64,000 bases of DNA from Paenibacillus rhizophilus (GTDB taxonomy: Bacteria > Bacillota > Bacilli > Paenibacillales > Paenibacillaceae). The stretch lies in the NCBI RefSeq assembly GCF_003854965.1, contig NZ_RQPI01000012.1, positions 83,028-147,027 on the forward strand, written 5' to 3'. The position numbers and the translations under genes are program-made. The notes under the pieces are model-generated. The model had not been told where the DNA came from. It did not search any database and saw only the letters and a list, made by a program, of their open reading frames with translations. Numbering within the stretch: the first letter of the stretch is position 1; every line of letters starts with the position of its first letter. This document shows, one piece after another, positions 58,538-64,000 of the stretch.

Positions 58538-59077
58538 TTACAGGTTCTTATCGCCCGGTTTCCAGTTCATAGGGCACAATCCGCCCGATTGCAGCGCCTG
58601 CAGCACGCGCAAGGTCTCTTCCACGCTGCGGCCCACATCATTGTGGTTGACGACTTGGTATTTCAGTTCCCCTTCCGGATCGATGATGAAGAGACCGCGA
58701 AGAGCGATGCCTTCTTCTTCGATCAGCACGCCGTAATCGCTGGCAACCTTCTTCGTAATGTCGGAAGCAAGCGGGAAATTCAGCTGACCAAGACCATTAG
58801 CGTCTTTCGAAGCATTGATCCAAGCTTTATGGCTGTGCACGGAATCGATGCTCACGCCAAGGATTTCGGTATCAAGCGCCGTGAATTGATCGGCCGCATC
58901 GCTGAGCGCCGTAATTTCAGTCGGGCACACGAAAGTGAAATCCAGCGGATAGAAGAAAAATACCAGCCATTTGCCGCGATAGTCGGACAAACTGACTTTG
59001 CCAAATTCTTTGCCATCCCCGGATACGGTTTCCATTGTGAAATCCGGAGCCAATTTACCTACCAAACGTTCTGCCAT
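58538..59077 (-). CDS. Typical 2-Cys peroxiredoxin (AhpC/TSA)
   Basis: 179 residues from ATG 59077 (AAAGGAGG upstream). Peroxidatic Cys51 in FYPLDFTFVCPTEI and resolving Cys168 in SGGLCPMNW, with GVSIDSVHSHKAW between. It reduces hydrogen peroxide and organic peroxides in the cytoplasm, recycled by a thioredoxin-type donor or AhpF, neither encoded here. A perfect PerR box lies 172 bp upstream of the start. Confidence 0.94.
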   Translation of the reverse strand: MAERLVGKLAPDFTMETVSGDGKEFGKVSLSDYRGKWLVFFFYPLDFTFVCPTEITALSDAADQFTALDTEILGVSIDSVHSHKAWINASKDANGLGQLNFPLASDITKKVASDYGVLIEEEGIALRGLFIIDPEGELKYQVVNHNDVGRSVEETLRVLQALQSGGLCPMNWKPGDKNL

Positions 59078-59200
59078 TGGGAAAATCCTCCTTTGATTAT
59101 GTAAGAAAAACAAGCGGCCATCCCTCTGAAATCAGGTGAAGAGGCAGTGTCTTTCTTGGTTATGATTGGATTTGGTTACGTTTTTGCTGCTACAAACCAA

Positions 59201-59263
59201 ATGGTATCACCGCACAAAATCAAAGTCAAGATTACAGTGATTATTTTTTTATAATTATTATAA
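59201..59263 (-). promoter_or_regulatory. Peroxiredoxin promoter and perfect PerR box
   Basis: TTATAATTATTATAA (59249-59263) equals the PerR consensus TTATAATNATTATAA at every defined base. A candidate promoter is TTGACT (59224-59229), 17 bp, TACCAT (59201-59206); the box would then centre near -62. A second promoter inside the AT-rich box region cannot be excluded. Confidence 0.65.
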
Positions 59264-59288
59264 ATAAGCAAAATTGTGTGACGTTTTC

Positions 59289-60368
59289 TTATTTCCGGAT
59301 AGCTGCAACGATCAGGTCGCCCATTTCGCTCGTGCTGATCGCCTTGCTCTTGTCCACGGCGATATCGCTGGTACGGTGCCCGGCATCAAGCACCTGCGCC
59401 ACAGCGGCTTCGATTGCGGCTGCCGCGTCTTCGTAGCCGAAGGTCATGCGGAACATCAGTGCCAGCGAGAGAATCGTAGCAATCGGATTGGCCAGGCCTT
59501 GTCCTGCGATATCCGGCGCAGAGCCATGGACCGGCTCGTAAAGGCCGTAGCTTCCTTCACCGAGCGAAGCGGAGGCAAGCATGCCGATGGAACCTGTCAG
59601 CATAGCGGCTTCGTCGCTCAAAATGTCGCCGAACATGTTCTCGGTCACGATGACGTCGAAGCTGGACGGGCGGCGAAGAAGCTGCATGGCGCAGTTATCG
59701 ACCAGCACATGCTCCAGTTCCACGTTCGGATAATCGGCCGAAACCCGGATCACCACTTCACGCCAGAGACGGGAAGTTTCCAGCACGTTCGCTTTATCGA
59801 CGGAAGCCAGCTTGCCCCGGCGCTTGGCGGCAATTTCAAACGCCTGGCGAGCGATGCGCTCCACTTCGGTCACATTGTATGCGCAGGTGTCGACCGCTTC
59901 TTCCCCTTGCTCGCTTTGACGGCGGAACTTCTCACCGAAATAAATACCTCCGGTCAATTCGCGAACGACGATCAGGTCTGTTCCTTCAAGCACTTCCGGT
60001 TTCAGCGTGGAGGCGTCCTTCAGACAGTCGAATACGACTGCGGGACGCAGATTCGAGAACAGGCCCAGCGCTTTGCGGATGCCCAGAAGCCCGGTTTCCG
60101 GACGCAGCTCTTTCGGGTTGGTGTCCCATTTGGGACCGCCTACGGCGCCCAGCAGCACGGCATCCGCGCTCTTGCAGATGTCAAGCGTTTCCGTAGGCAG
60201 TGGAGTACCCTTCTCGTCGATCGCGATGCCGCCGAACAGCGCATGCTCGGTCTCGAATTTGTAGCCGAATACCTCCTCGGTTACTTTTAATACTTTTTCC
60301 GCTTCCGCCACAACTTCGGGCCCGATACCGTCCCCTGCGATTACGGCGATTTTTTTAACTTCGCTCAT
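59289..60368 (-). CDS. leuB: 3-isopropylmalate dehydrogenase
   Basis: 359 residues, normal LeuB length. [17 protein letters not shown] starts the fold, [20 protein letters not shown] is typical of bacterial LeuB, then [38 protein letters not shown] (metal Asp residues) and [20 protein letters not shown]. It oxidatively decarboxylates 3-isopropylmalate in leucine synthesis. It stands apart from leuA and leuCD, which are not in the window. Promoter candidate TTGACC, 17 bp, TATACA. Confidence 0.96.
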   Translation of the reverse strand: MSEVKKIAVIAGDGIGPEVVAEAEKVLKVTEEVFGYKFETEHALFGGIAIDEKGTPLPTETLDICKSADAVLLGAVGGPKWDTNPKELRPETGLLGIRKALGLFSNLRPAVVFDCLKDASTLKPEVLEGTDLIVVRELTGGIYFGEKFRRQSEQGEEAVDTCAYNVTEVERIARQAFEIAAKRRGKLASVDKANVLETSRLWREVVIRVSADYPNVELEHVLVDNCAMQLLRRPSSFDVIVTENMFGDILSDEAAMLTGSIGMLASASLGEGSYGLYEPVHGSAPDIAGQGLANPIATILSLALMFRMTFGYEDAAAAIEAAVAQVLDAGHRTSDIAVDKSKAISTSEMGDLIVAAIRK

Positions 60369-60416
60369 TCTTCGTCACTCCTCAAGTTGATCCGCACCAC
60401 GCGGACATAGTTCTTC

Positions 60417-60445
60417 TGTATATTGTTGTAACATAACGAGGTCAA
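60417..60445 (-). promoter_or_regulatory. leuB promoter
   Basis: -35 TTGACC (60440-60445), 17 bp, -10 TATACA (60417-60422). The leader of about 45 bases has a short hairpin GTCCGC-GTGGT-GCGGAT but no T-box. Confidence 0.65.
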
Positions 60446-60519
60446 AAGGACAAAGATATGGAATCTATCAATTAATAGGCACCGCCTATAAGCCGGAATA
60501 GAGTCAGACGGAAACACAA

Positions 60520-60861
60520 TACTACGGCAGGTTCAGCGCCAGAATACATAGCCGGGTGCCCATAAAAATTGCAGGCACCCGCAGCGGCGGCAATGCCGAA
60601 CGCGTCGAACGGCACCAGGATCAGCTGGAACAGTTCGCCAAGCTATGTCTGGAACTTGGCGAACCGCAGGACAATGTCGCCTTGGCCTGGCTGCTGGCCA
60701 ATCCCGCCGTTGCCGCACCCATCATCGGCCCCCGCTCCCTCGAGCAGATCGAGAGTTCCCTGCGTTCCCTTGAAGTCGCACTGGACGATTCCGTTATGGC
60801 CCGGCTGGACGAGATCTTTCCCGGCCCCGGAGGGGCCGCTCCCAAGGCATACGCCTGGTAA
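60520..60861 (+). pseudogene. Aldo/keto reductase C-terminal remnant
   Basis: Only the last third of an aldo/keto reductase remains. From about 60520 it reads YYGRFSARIHSRVPIKIAGT, corresponding to the GRLTGKY segment of intact proteins. It goes on through NVALAWLLANPAVAAPIIGP, which is the NADPH-phosphate-binding region, to the normal C-terminus GGAAPKAYAW. The N-terminal two thirds with the catalytic Tyr and Lys are absent. The first possible start, GTG 60556, has no ribosome-binding site. It looks like a decayed gene beside leuB. Confidence 0.75.
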
Positions 60862-60930
60862 GCAAAGAACAACAATAGCCGCAAGCTGCCGGGATTCCTC
60901 CGGCGGCTTGCGGCTTCTTCTTGTCTCAGG

Positions 60931-62022
60931 CTATTCCGCGATATCCGCGGTCACGCTGCCATTGGTCGTGGACAGCTTTACAGCATGATTCCCGCCTCCA
61001 AGCACCGCCGATCCGTGGTCGCCGCTTTTCTCCTGCCAGTTTACGCTTCCTTTCAGCGAACCGTTGCTCGTATCGGCCGCAATCGTCGCATCGGTCGCCT
61101 GAGGCAGCGTCAGCGAGATGCTGCCGTTGCTTGAAGCGCAATCCCAATTCCCCGTGATGGGGGATTTAATGACGATTTTACCGTTGCTGCTCTTGGCATA
61201 CACTTGGCCGGCAATATTCTCAAGCGTTATGGAGCCGTTGGAGCTTGTGATATGGGCTCCTCCCTCCACGCTCTGCAGATTGAGCGAGCCGTTACTGGTG
61301 CTGGCCTTGACTCCTCCTTTAATGCCTCTCATTTCGATTCTGCCATTGGAGGTGTCGGCCTCGATTCCGCCTTCAAGGTCCGAAACATCCAGCGAACCGT
61401 CGCTTGTGTCGATCTTGACTGCGAGCGCCGCAGGAAGACTCACATTGAGATAGGGACTGTTGCCGGAAAAACCGAAGTAAATACCCGAAAACAAGCTCTT
61501 TTCCGCAGTCATTTCAAGCACTACCGTGTCGCCATCCGTTCTTACCTTCCAATTCTCTTTCATTGCCTGTTCACTTTCGCTCTGACTGCTGCCCGGAGAC
61601 AGAAGTTTGCCTTCGTAAGTCAGAGCGCTTCCTTCAATACCGTTGATCTTAACCCTGCCGTTTGGAATTGAAATAATGACCTTCTTAATATTCGTGCCGG
61701 TTTGCACCGTTCCGTTAACGGAGCTTAGATGCGCTTTACCCAGCAAGCTGTCCAGCGAGCCTCCCGGAAGCGCCGATTGTCCTCCGCTCACGAGTCCCAG
61801 CAGCACAATCAGGACGATTGCTAAGCCGCTGGTCCGGGTCTTGGTCTCCGATCTATACAGAAGACGCATCAGCATTTCCAGCCCCAGCAGGATGAGCAGC
61901 GCCGGCCATAAATACCCGATGGCCTCGTACGTAAGCTTACCGTATTGAATCAGCGCAATGATGACGCCGAGCGCAATACAGCCGAGCGCCGCCGTCAAAC
62001 TTCCGATCTTCCATCTTCCCAT
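60931..62022 (-). CDS. Membrane-anchored DUF4097 beta-helix protein (LiaF-like N-terminus)
   Basis: 363 residues. Residues 8-85 hold three to four membrane segments as in LiaI/LiaF-type proteins (ALGCIALGVIIALIQYGKLT, IGYLWPALLILLGLEMLM, GLAIVLIVLLGLVSGG). From residue 100 a DUF4097 repeat follows, with the recurring motif (T/S)SNG(S/R/K)(I/L) about every 17-20 residues (DTSDGSL, DTSNGRI, STSNGSL, TSSNGSI, KSSNGKI, ASSNGSI, DTSNGSL, STTNGSV), folding as a beta-solenoid. It is the last gene of a unit led by an ECF sigma factor, so it is probably part of an envelope-stress regulon. GGAGAA precedes the ATG. Confidence 0.85.
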   Translation of the reverse strand: MGRWKIGSLTAALGCIALGVIIALIQYGKLTYEAIGYLWPALLILLGLEMLMRLLYRSETKTRTSGLAIVLIVLLGLVSGGQSALPGGSLDSLLGKAHLSSVNGTVQTGTNIKKVIISIPNGRVKINGIEGSALTYEGKLLSPGSSQSESEQAMKENWKVRTDGDTVVLEMTAEKSLFSGIYFGFSGNSPYLNVSLPAALAVKIDTSDGSLDVSDLEGGIEADTSNGRIEMRGIKGGVKASTSNGSLNLQSVEGGAHITSSNGSITLENIAGQVYAKSSNGKIVIKSPITGNWDCASSNGSISLTLPQATDATIAADTSNGSLKGSVNWQEKSGDHGSAVLGGGNHAVKLSTTNGSVTADIAE

Positions 62023-62040
62023 GACCCTAATTCTCCGTTT

Positions 62041-62541
62041 CTATGCTTTAGTATTCTTTTTTAGCATATGCAGCCCGTAACCGATCAGGCCCAGCGAAAC
62101 CAAAATCGTGCCGATATTTAATTCTGAGAGCAACAGCCACAAGTCCGGGAACATCGTGATGATCAGCAGAATAATCCCCGCTGCGACACAGGCTCCTCCA
62201 AGCAGCACCGGATTCACGTCATCCTTCGGATAATCGGGCATTGGGGGCATGGAAAGGGGCGGCCAGGGCGCGCCGAAGCCTTCCGGCTCATACATCAACC
62301 GCTCGTGTTCCGCGGCCGCAAGCTTATTCCATGTCGCTTTTTGAAGCGCGTCGAACAGCTGATAGAACCACAGAGCCGCCAGCGCGAACGGGAATACCTG
62401 CGGGATGGAAGGGATGCAAATGATGCAGGCAAACGCGCCGATCATAAACTGCATTCCCTGTTTTTTGAAGCCCAGATACAAATGTCCAAGACCCGGAACC
62501 ATGGCCAGCATAAAGGTGAGCCAGCGTTTCTTTTTTATCAT
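62041..62541 (-). CDS. Four-helix membrane protein of the sigma operon
   Basis: 166 residues. Two hydrophobic segments at each end (LTFMLAMVPGLGHLYLGFKK, FMIGAFACIICIPSIPQVFP; LLGGACVAAGIILLIITMFP, LNIGTILVSLGLIGYGLHML) with a Pro/Met-rich cytoplasmic or external loop between (PPLSMPPMPDYPKDD). The PGLGHLYLGFKKQG stretch resembles TM2-type proteins. Function unknown. It lies between the anti-sigma gene and the DUF4097 gene and is likely co-transcribed. Confidence 0.75.
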   Translation of the reverse strand: MIKKKRWLTFMLAMVPGLGHLYLGFKKQGMQFMIGAFACIICIPSIPQVFPFALAALWFYQLFDALQKATWNKLAAAEHERLMYEPEGFGAPWPPLSMPPMPDYPKDDVNPVLLGGACVAAGIILLIITMFPDLWLLLSELNIGTILVSLGLIGYGLHMLKKNTKA

Positions 62542-62612
62542 GTGATGTCCTCCTGATTATGTGTTTTTGCCGACATTCCGCTTGCAAAATATGGATCTAT
62601 CTTTCTATCCGC

Positions 62613-63065
62613 TTAGCGCGTTCTTTGGGCGCCGAACAGCTCGGTGACCGAGCTCGACATATGGCCGTTGATTTCCGTTAGCCCGTAGCCCAGCTGTTCA
62701 AATACGCCGAACTCCAGCAGCACAAAGGTTAGACAGGCGGCAAGGCCATAGTGAATCCATGAGGTTCGGAGCGCAAACCGTCTTCTGGAAGTAACGGGTC
62801 CGGCGTCATTCTTTTGCCGCGCAGCCTCCAGCCGTTCGATTTCAGCCATCACCGGAGGGACAAGATCGGGTATCCCGGAAGACAGCCGCAGATCAACATC
62901 TCCGTCCAGCTCTTTCCACATTTCCTCCATCGCCCTTGCTTCCTCCAGCCACCGCGCGCAGCCGGGACATGCTCCGATATGCCGCGTCATTTCGCGCTCC
63001 GCTTCGGGAGACAGAAGACCTTCGATATAATGGGGAATCCATTCCATCACTGTTGAACATTTCAT
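62613..63065 (-). CDS. Anti-sigma factor with zinc-binding (ZAS/zf-HC2) domain
   Basis: About 150 residues. The N-terminus carries the ZAS motif in MTRHIGACPGCARWLEEA (His-x3-Cys-x2-Cys), preceded by MEWIPHYIEGLLSPEAE, which docks the sigma factor. One membrane segment (YGLAACLTFVLLEFGVF) near residue 110 ties it to the membrane. ATG 63065 overlaps the sigma stop as ATGA and GGGGAGAG lies 6-8 bases before; ATG 63071 is possible. It should hold the ECF sigma factor inactive until an envelope signal. Confidence 0.9.
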   Translation of the reverse strand: MKCSTVMEWIPHYIEGLLSPEAEREMTRHIGACPGCARWLEEARAMEEMWKELDGDVDLRLSSGIPDLVPPVMAEIERLEAARQKNDAGPVTSRRRFALRTSWIHYGLAACLTFVLLEFGVFEQLGYGLTEINGHMSSSVTELFGAQRTR

Positions 63066-63604
63066 TCCCATCTCTCCCCTTTTCTTCGCATGATCTGTCT
63101 GGCGCGGTACAGCTGGGATTCGACCGTTTTTACCGATACGCCCTTCACTTCCGCAATTTGCTGATAGGTTTGCCTGTTAAAGTAGTACAGCTGCACAACC
63201 GACCGGTACGGTTCCGCCAGACTGTTCACACTTTCACCAAGCTCTTCGGAGGTCTCCTTGCGAAGCGCGGCATGCTCCGGCGTTTGGAGAGTCACATAGT
63301 CATTCTCCGTGTAATCCGCCGTGCTGCGGTGCTTCCACTCTCTGTCGTTGGCTCTTTTGAAGTCCAGACAGGTGCGGTAGGCGATCCGGTACAACCATGT
63401 AGAGAATGAGGATTGGCCCCGGAAGGAGGGAAGCGCCTTGTAGGCTTTGATGAATACCTCCTGGGCCATATCTTTGGCCGACTCGGGTTCTCCCGTTATT
63501 TTTACGCACACCCGGTATACCATGCCCTGATAGCGCGTCACCAGATGCGCAAAAGCTTGACGCTCGCCGTTCAGTACGGCCGATATCCATTCCGCCTCTT
63601 CCAG
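63062..63604 (-). CDS. ECF-type RNA polymerase sigma factor, probable CTG start
   Basis: 180 residues if started at CTG 63604. Region 2: AKDMAQEVFIKAYKALPSFR and SSFSTWLYRIAYRTCLDFKR. Region 4: PYRSVVQLYYFNRQTYQQIA then VSVKTVESQLYRARQIMRRK. The usual annotation start would be GTG 63541, but it has no ribosome-binding site and would drop the start of region 2. The 21 codons before it (EEAEWISAVLNGERQAFAHL) fit the family start. No ATG, GTG or TTG lies in frame upstream; CTG at 63604 has GGAGG with 8-base spacing. It is followed by the anti-sigma, membrane and DUF4097 genes. Confidence 0.9.
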   Translation of the reverse strand: MEEAEWISAVLNGERQAFAHLVTRYQGMVYRVCVKITGEPESAKDMAQEVFIKAYKALPSFRGQSSFSTWLYRIAYRTCLDFKRANDREWKHRSTADYTENDYVTLQTPEHAALRKETSEELGESVNSLAEPYRSVVQLYYFNRQTYQQIAEVKGVSVKTVESQLYRARQIMRRKGERWE

Positions 63605-63753
63605 TTGTCTCCCCTCCCCCTCTATACTACATTTGACGTCAGGCTCTTTCTTTCCCCTGCAAAAATTATTGATTTAATCATAACCTGATTTTGGGCAAAC
63701 GTTCAGTTGGGTTTTCATTCCAAAAACTGGGAGCAAATTAATGTAGTTGTCTG
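63605..63753. other. Leader region of the ECF sigma operon
   Basis: About 150 bp between the sigma start and the IS605-type end. GGGGGAGGGG (63611-63620) is the ribosome-binding site. No clear sigma-A promoter or TGAAAC/CGTC-type ECF promoter could be fixed, so the insertion may have displaced upstream control. Confidence 0.4.
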
Positions 63754-63834
63754 GTGAACTCTCCCCCACTTAGCTTACGCATGAAGTGGGGGCTTCTGTT
63801 GGCATCGATACAGGGTTGCACACGCTTGCGAGCT
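63754..63834 (-). ncRNA. Putative omega RNA / right end of an IS605-family element
   Basis: Downstream of the tnpB stop the minus strand carries a strong hairpin CCCCCACTT ... AAGTGGGGG (about 63763-63792), followed by GAGTTCAC (63754-63761), the usual look of IS605/IS1341-type right ends. The omega RNA that guides TnpB is made from the 3' part of tnpB and this end. The adjacent flank (63753 downward on the minus strand, starting CAGACAACTACATT) would then be its guide. Exact 5' end not determinable. Confidence 0.55.
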
Positions 63835-64000
63835 TCATGATTGAAGGCTCAACGCCTGTTGCACCCGAATGAGGGAAGCCAACGTCCAATACATTCGTTT
63901 TGCCAGTGAAGGGTCTTTGGCCTCCAAGGACAACCACATCTTTTCAGATATGGCTTTGTGTATACTGCGCAACACGTACCGTGCGCCGATGTTATACGAA
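63835..64000 (-). CDS. tnpB: IS200/IS605-family TnpB (RNA-guided nuclease), C-terminal fragment
   Basis: The last 54 codons before a TGA at 63835-63837; the gene continues beyond the right edge. The visible frame starts SYNIGARYVLRSIHKAI, corresponding to the conserved DxNASxNIGxR stretch just after the zinc finger and the last RuvC motif of TnpB proteins. It goes on with EAKDPSLAKRMYWTLASLIR, a common C-terminal end in Bacillales elements. Because the Asp of RuvC III lies just outside the window, activity cannot be judged. It is about 230 bp upstream of the ECF sigma start. Confidence 0.75.
   Translation of the reverse strand, partial: SYNIGARYVLRSIHKAISEKMWLSLEAKDPSLAKRMYWTLASLIRVQQALSLQS

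Noticed and set aside
57896..59104. A 402-codon plus-strand frame across the zinc-finger and peroxiredoxin genes
   Set aside because: It crosses a terminator and two clear genes on the other strand and has no domain.
1..64000. CRISPR arrays, rRNA genes, prophage or integrative-element modules
   Set aside because: No direct-repeat/spacer pattern, rRNA sequence, integrase, portal, terminase or conjugation gene was found; the IS605-type end at the right edge is the only mobile element seen.

Overview
The window reads as a chromosomal segment of a moderate-GC, low-to-mid GC Firmicute, most likely Paenibacillus or a close relative. The reasons are strong GGAGG ribosome-binding sites, frequent TTG and GTG starts, Bacillus-type gene families (YhaM, PucR, NupNOPQ, YwrA/B/D-like genes, PspA/PspC, a sporulation-type histidine kinase) and Bacillus-type DNA sites (GlnR/TnrA, Fur and PerR boxes, LacI- and MarR-type palindromes). 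The genus is an inference from gene content, not from a marker gene.

Layout. 1-3.7 kb: the end of a HAD phosphatase gene, its DeoR-type regulator, a small VOC protein, a MarR regulator with a flavodoxin-fold oxidoreductase, and a solitary molybdate-binding lipoprotein (ModA). 3.8-9.5 kb: an amino-sugar operon on the minus strand with a solute-binding lipoprotein, two permeases, an RpiR regulator, NanE epimerase and a BadF-type sugar kinase. 9.7-12.6 kb: a GH13 alpha-glucosidase divergent from its LacI-type regulator, with matching palindromic operators. 12.8-16.7 kb: PspC/PspA, a copper-amine-oxidase-like stalk protein, a DEDDh exonuclease and the exoribonuclease YhaM. 16.9-20.2 kb: a large secreted protein with three FMN-binding repeats behind a KPKATA-repeat linker, with two FNR/CRP-like boxes upstream.

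20.7-43.8 kb is a purine-catabolism and nitrogen-scavenging island, all on the minus strand: pucR, xdhC (pucA) and mocA-like pucB; the NupNOPQ-type nucleoside importer; the three-subunit xanthine dehydrogenase; OHCU decarboxylase, HIU hydrolase, allantoinase, allantoate amidohydrolase and the ureidoglycine-glyoxylate aminotransferase; then adenine deaminase. An amidase and a gamma-glutamyltransferase lie upstream. Four sites fitting the GlnR/TnrA pattern TGTNA-N7-TNACA lie upstream of pucR (two), the importer (one, with one mismatch) and the gamma-glutamyltransferase (one), which ties the island to nitrogen limitation. Uricase appears to be missing: where it should lie between OHCU decarboxylase and HIU hydrolase there is only a 104-codon remnant with two recognisable uricase patches.

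43.9-50.9 kb: a split chromate-type transporter pair, a PH-domain protein, an ABC-F ATPase preceded by a promoter, a 54-codon leader ORF and a terminator (a probable ribosome-sensing attenuator), a NUDIX hydrolase, an M20 dipeptidase and tRNA-Gly. 51-58.3 kb: a GGDEF/EAL protein with a degenerate GGDEF motif, a Fur-boxed feoAB operon with two small accessory genes, and a PAS histidine kinase. 58.5-64 kb: a 2-Cys peroxiredoxin with a perfect PerR box, leuB, an aldo/keto reductase remnant, a four-gene ECF sigma/anti-sigma/membrane/DUF4097 operon whose sigma gene appears to start at CTG, and at the right edge the 3' end of an IS605-type tnpB with its hairpin end and a likely omega RNA.
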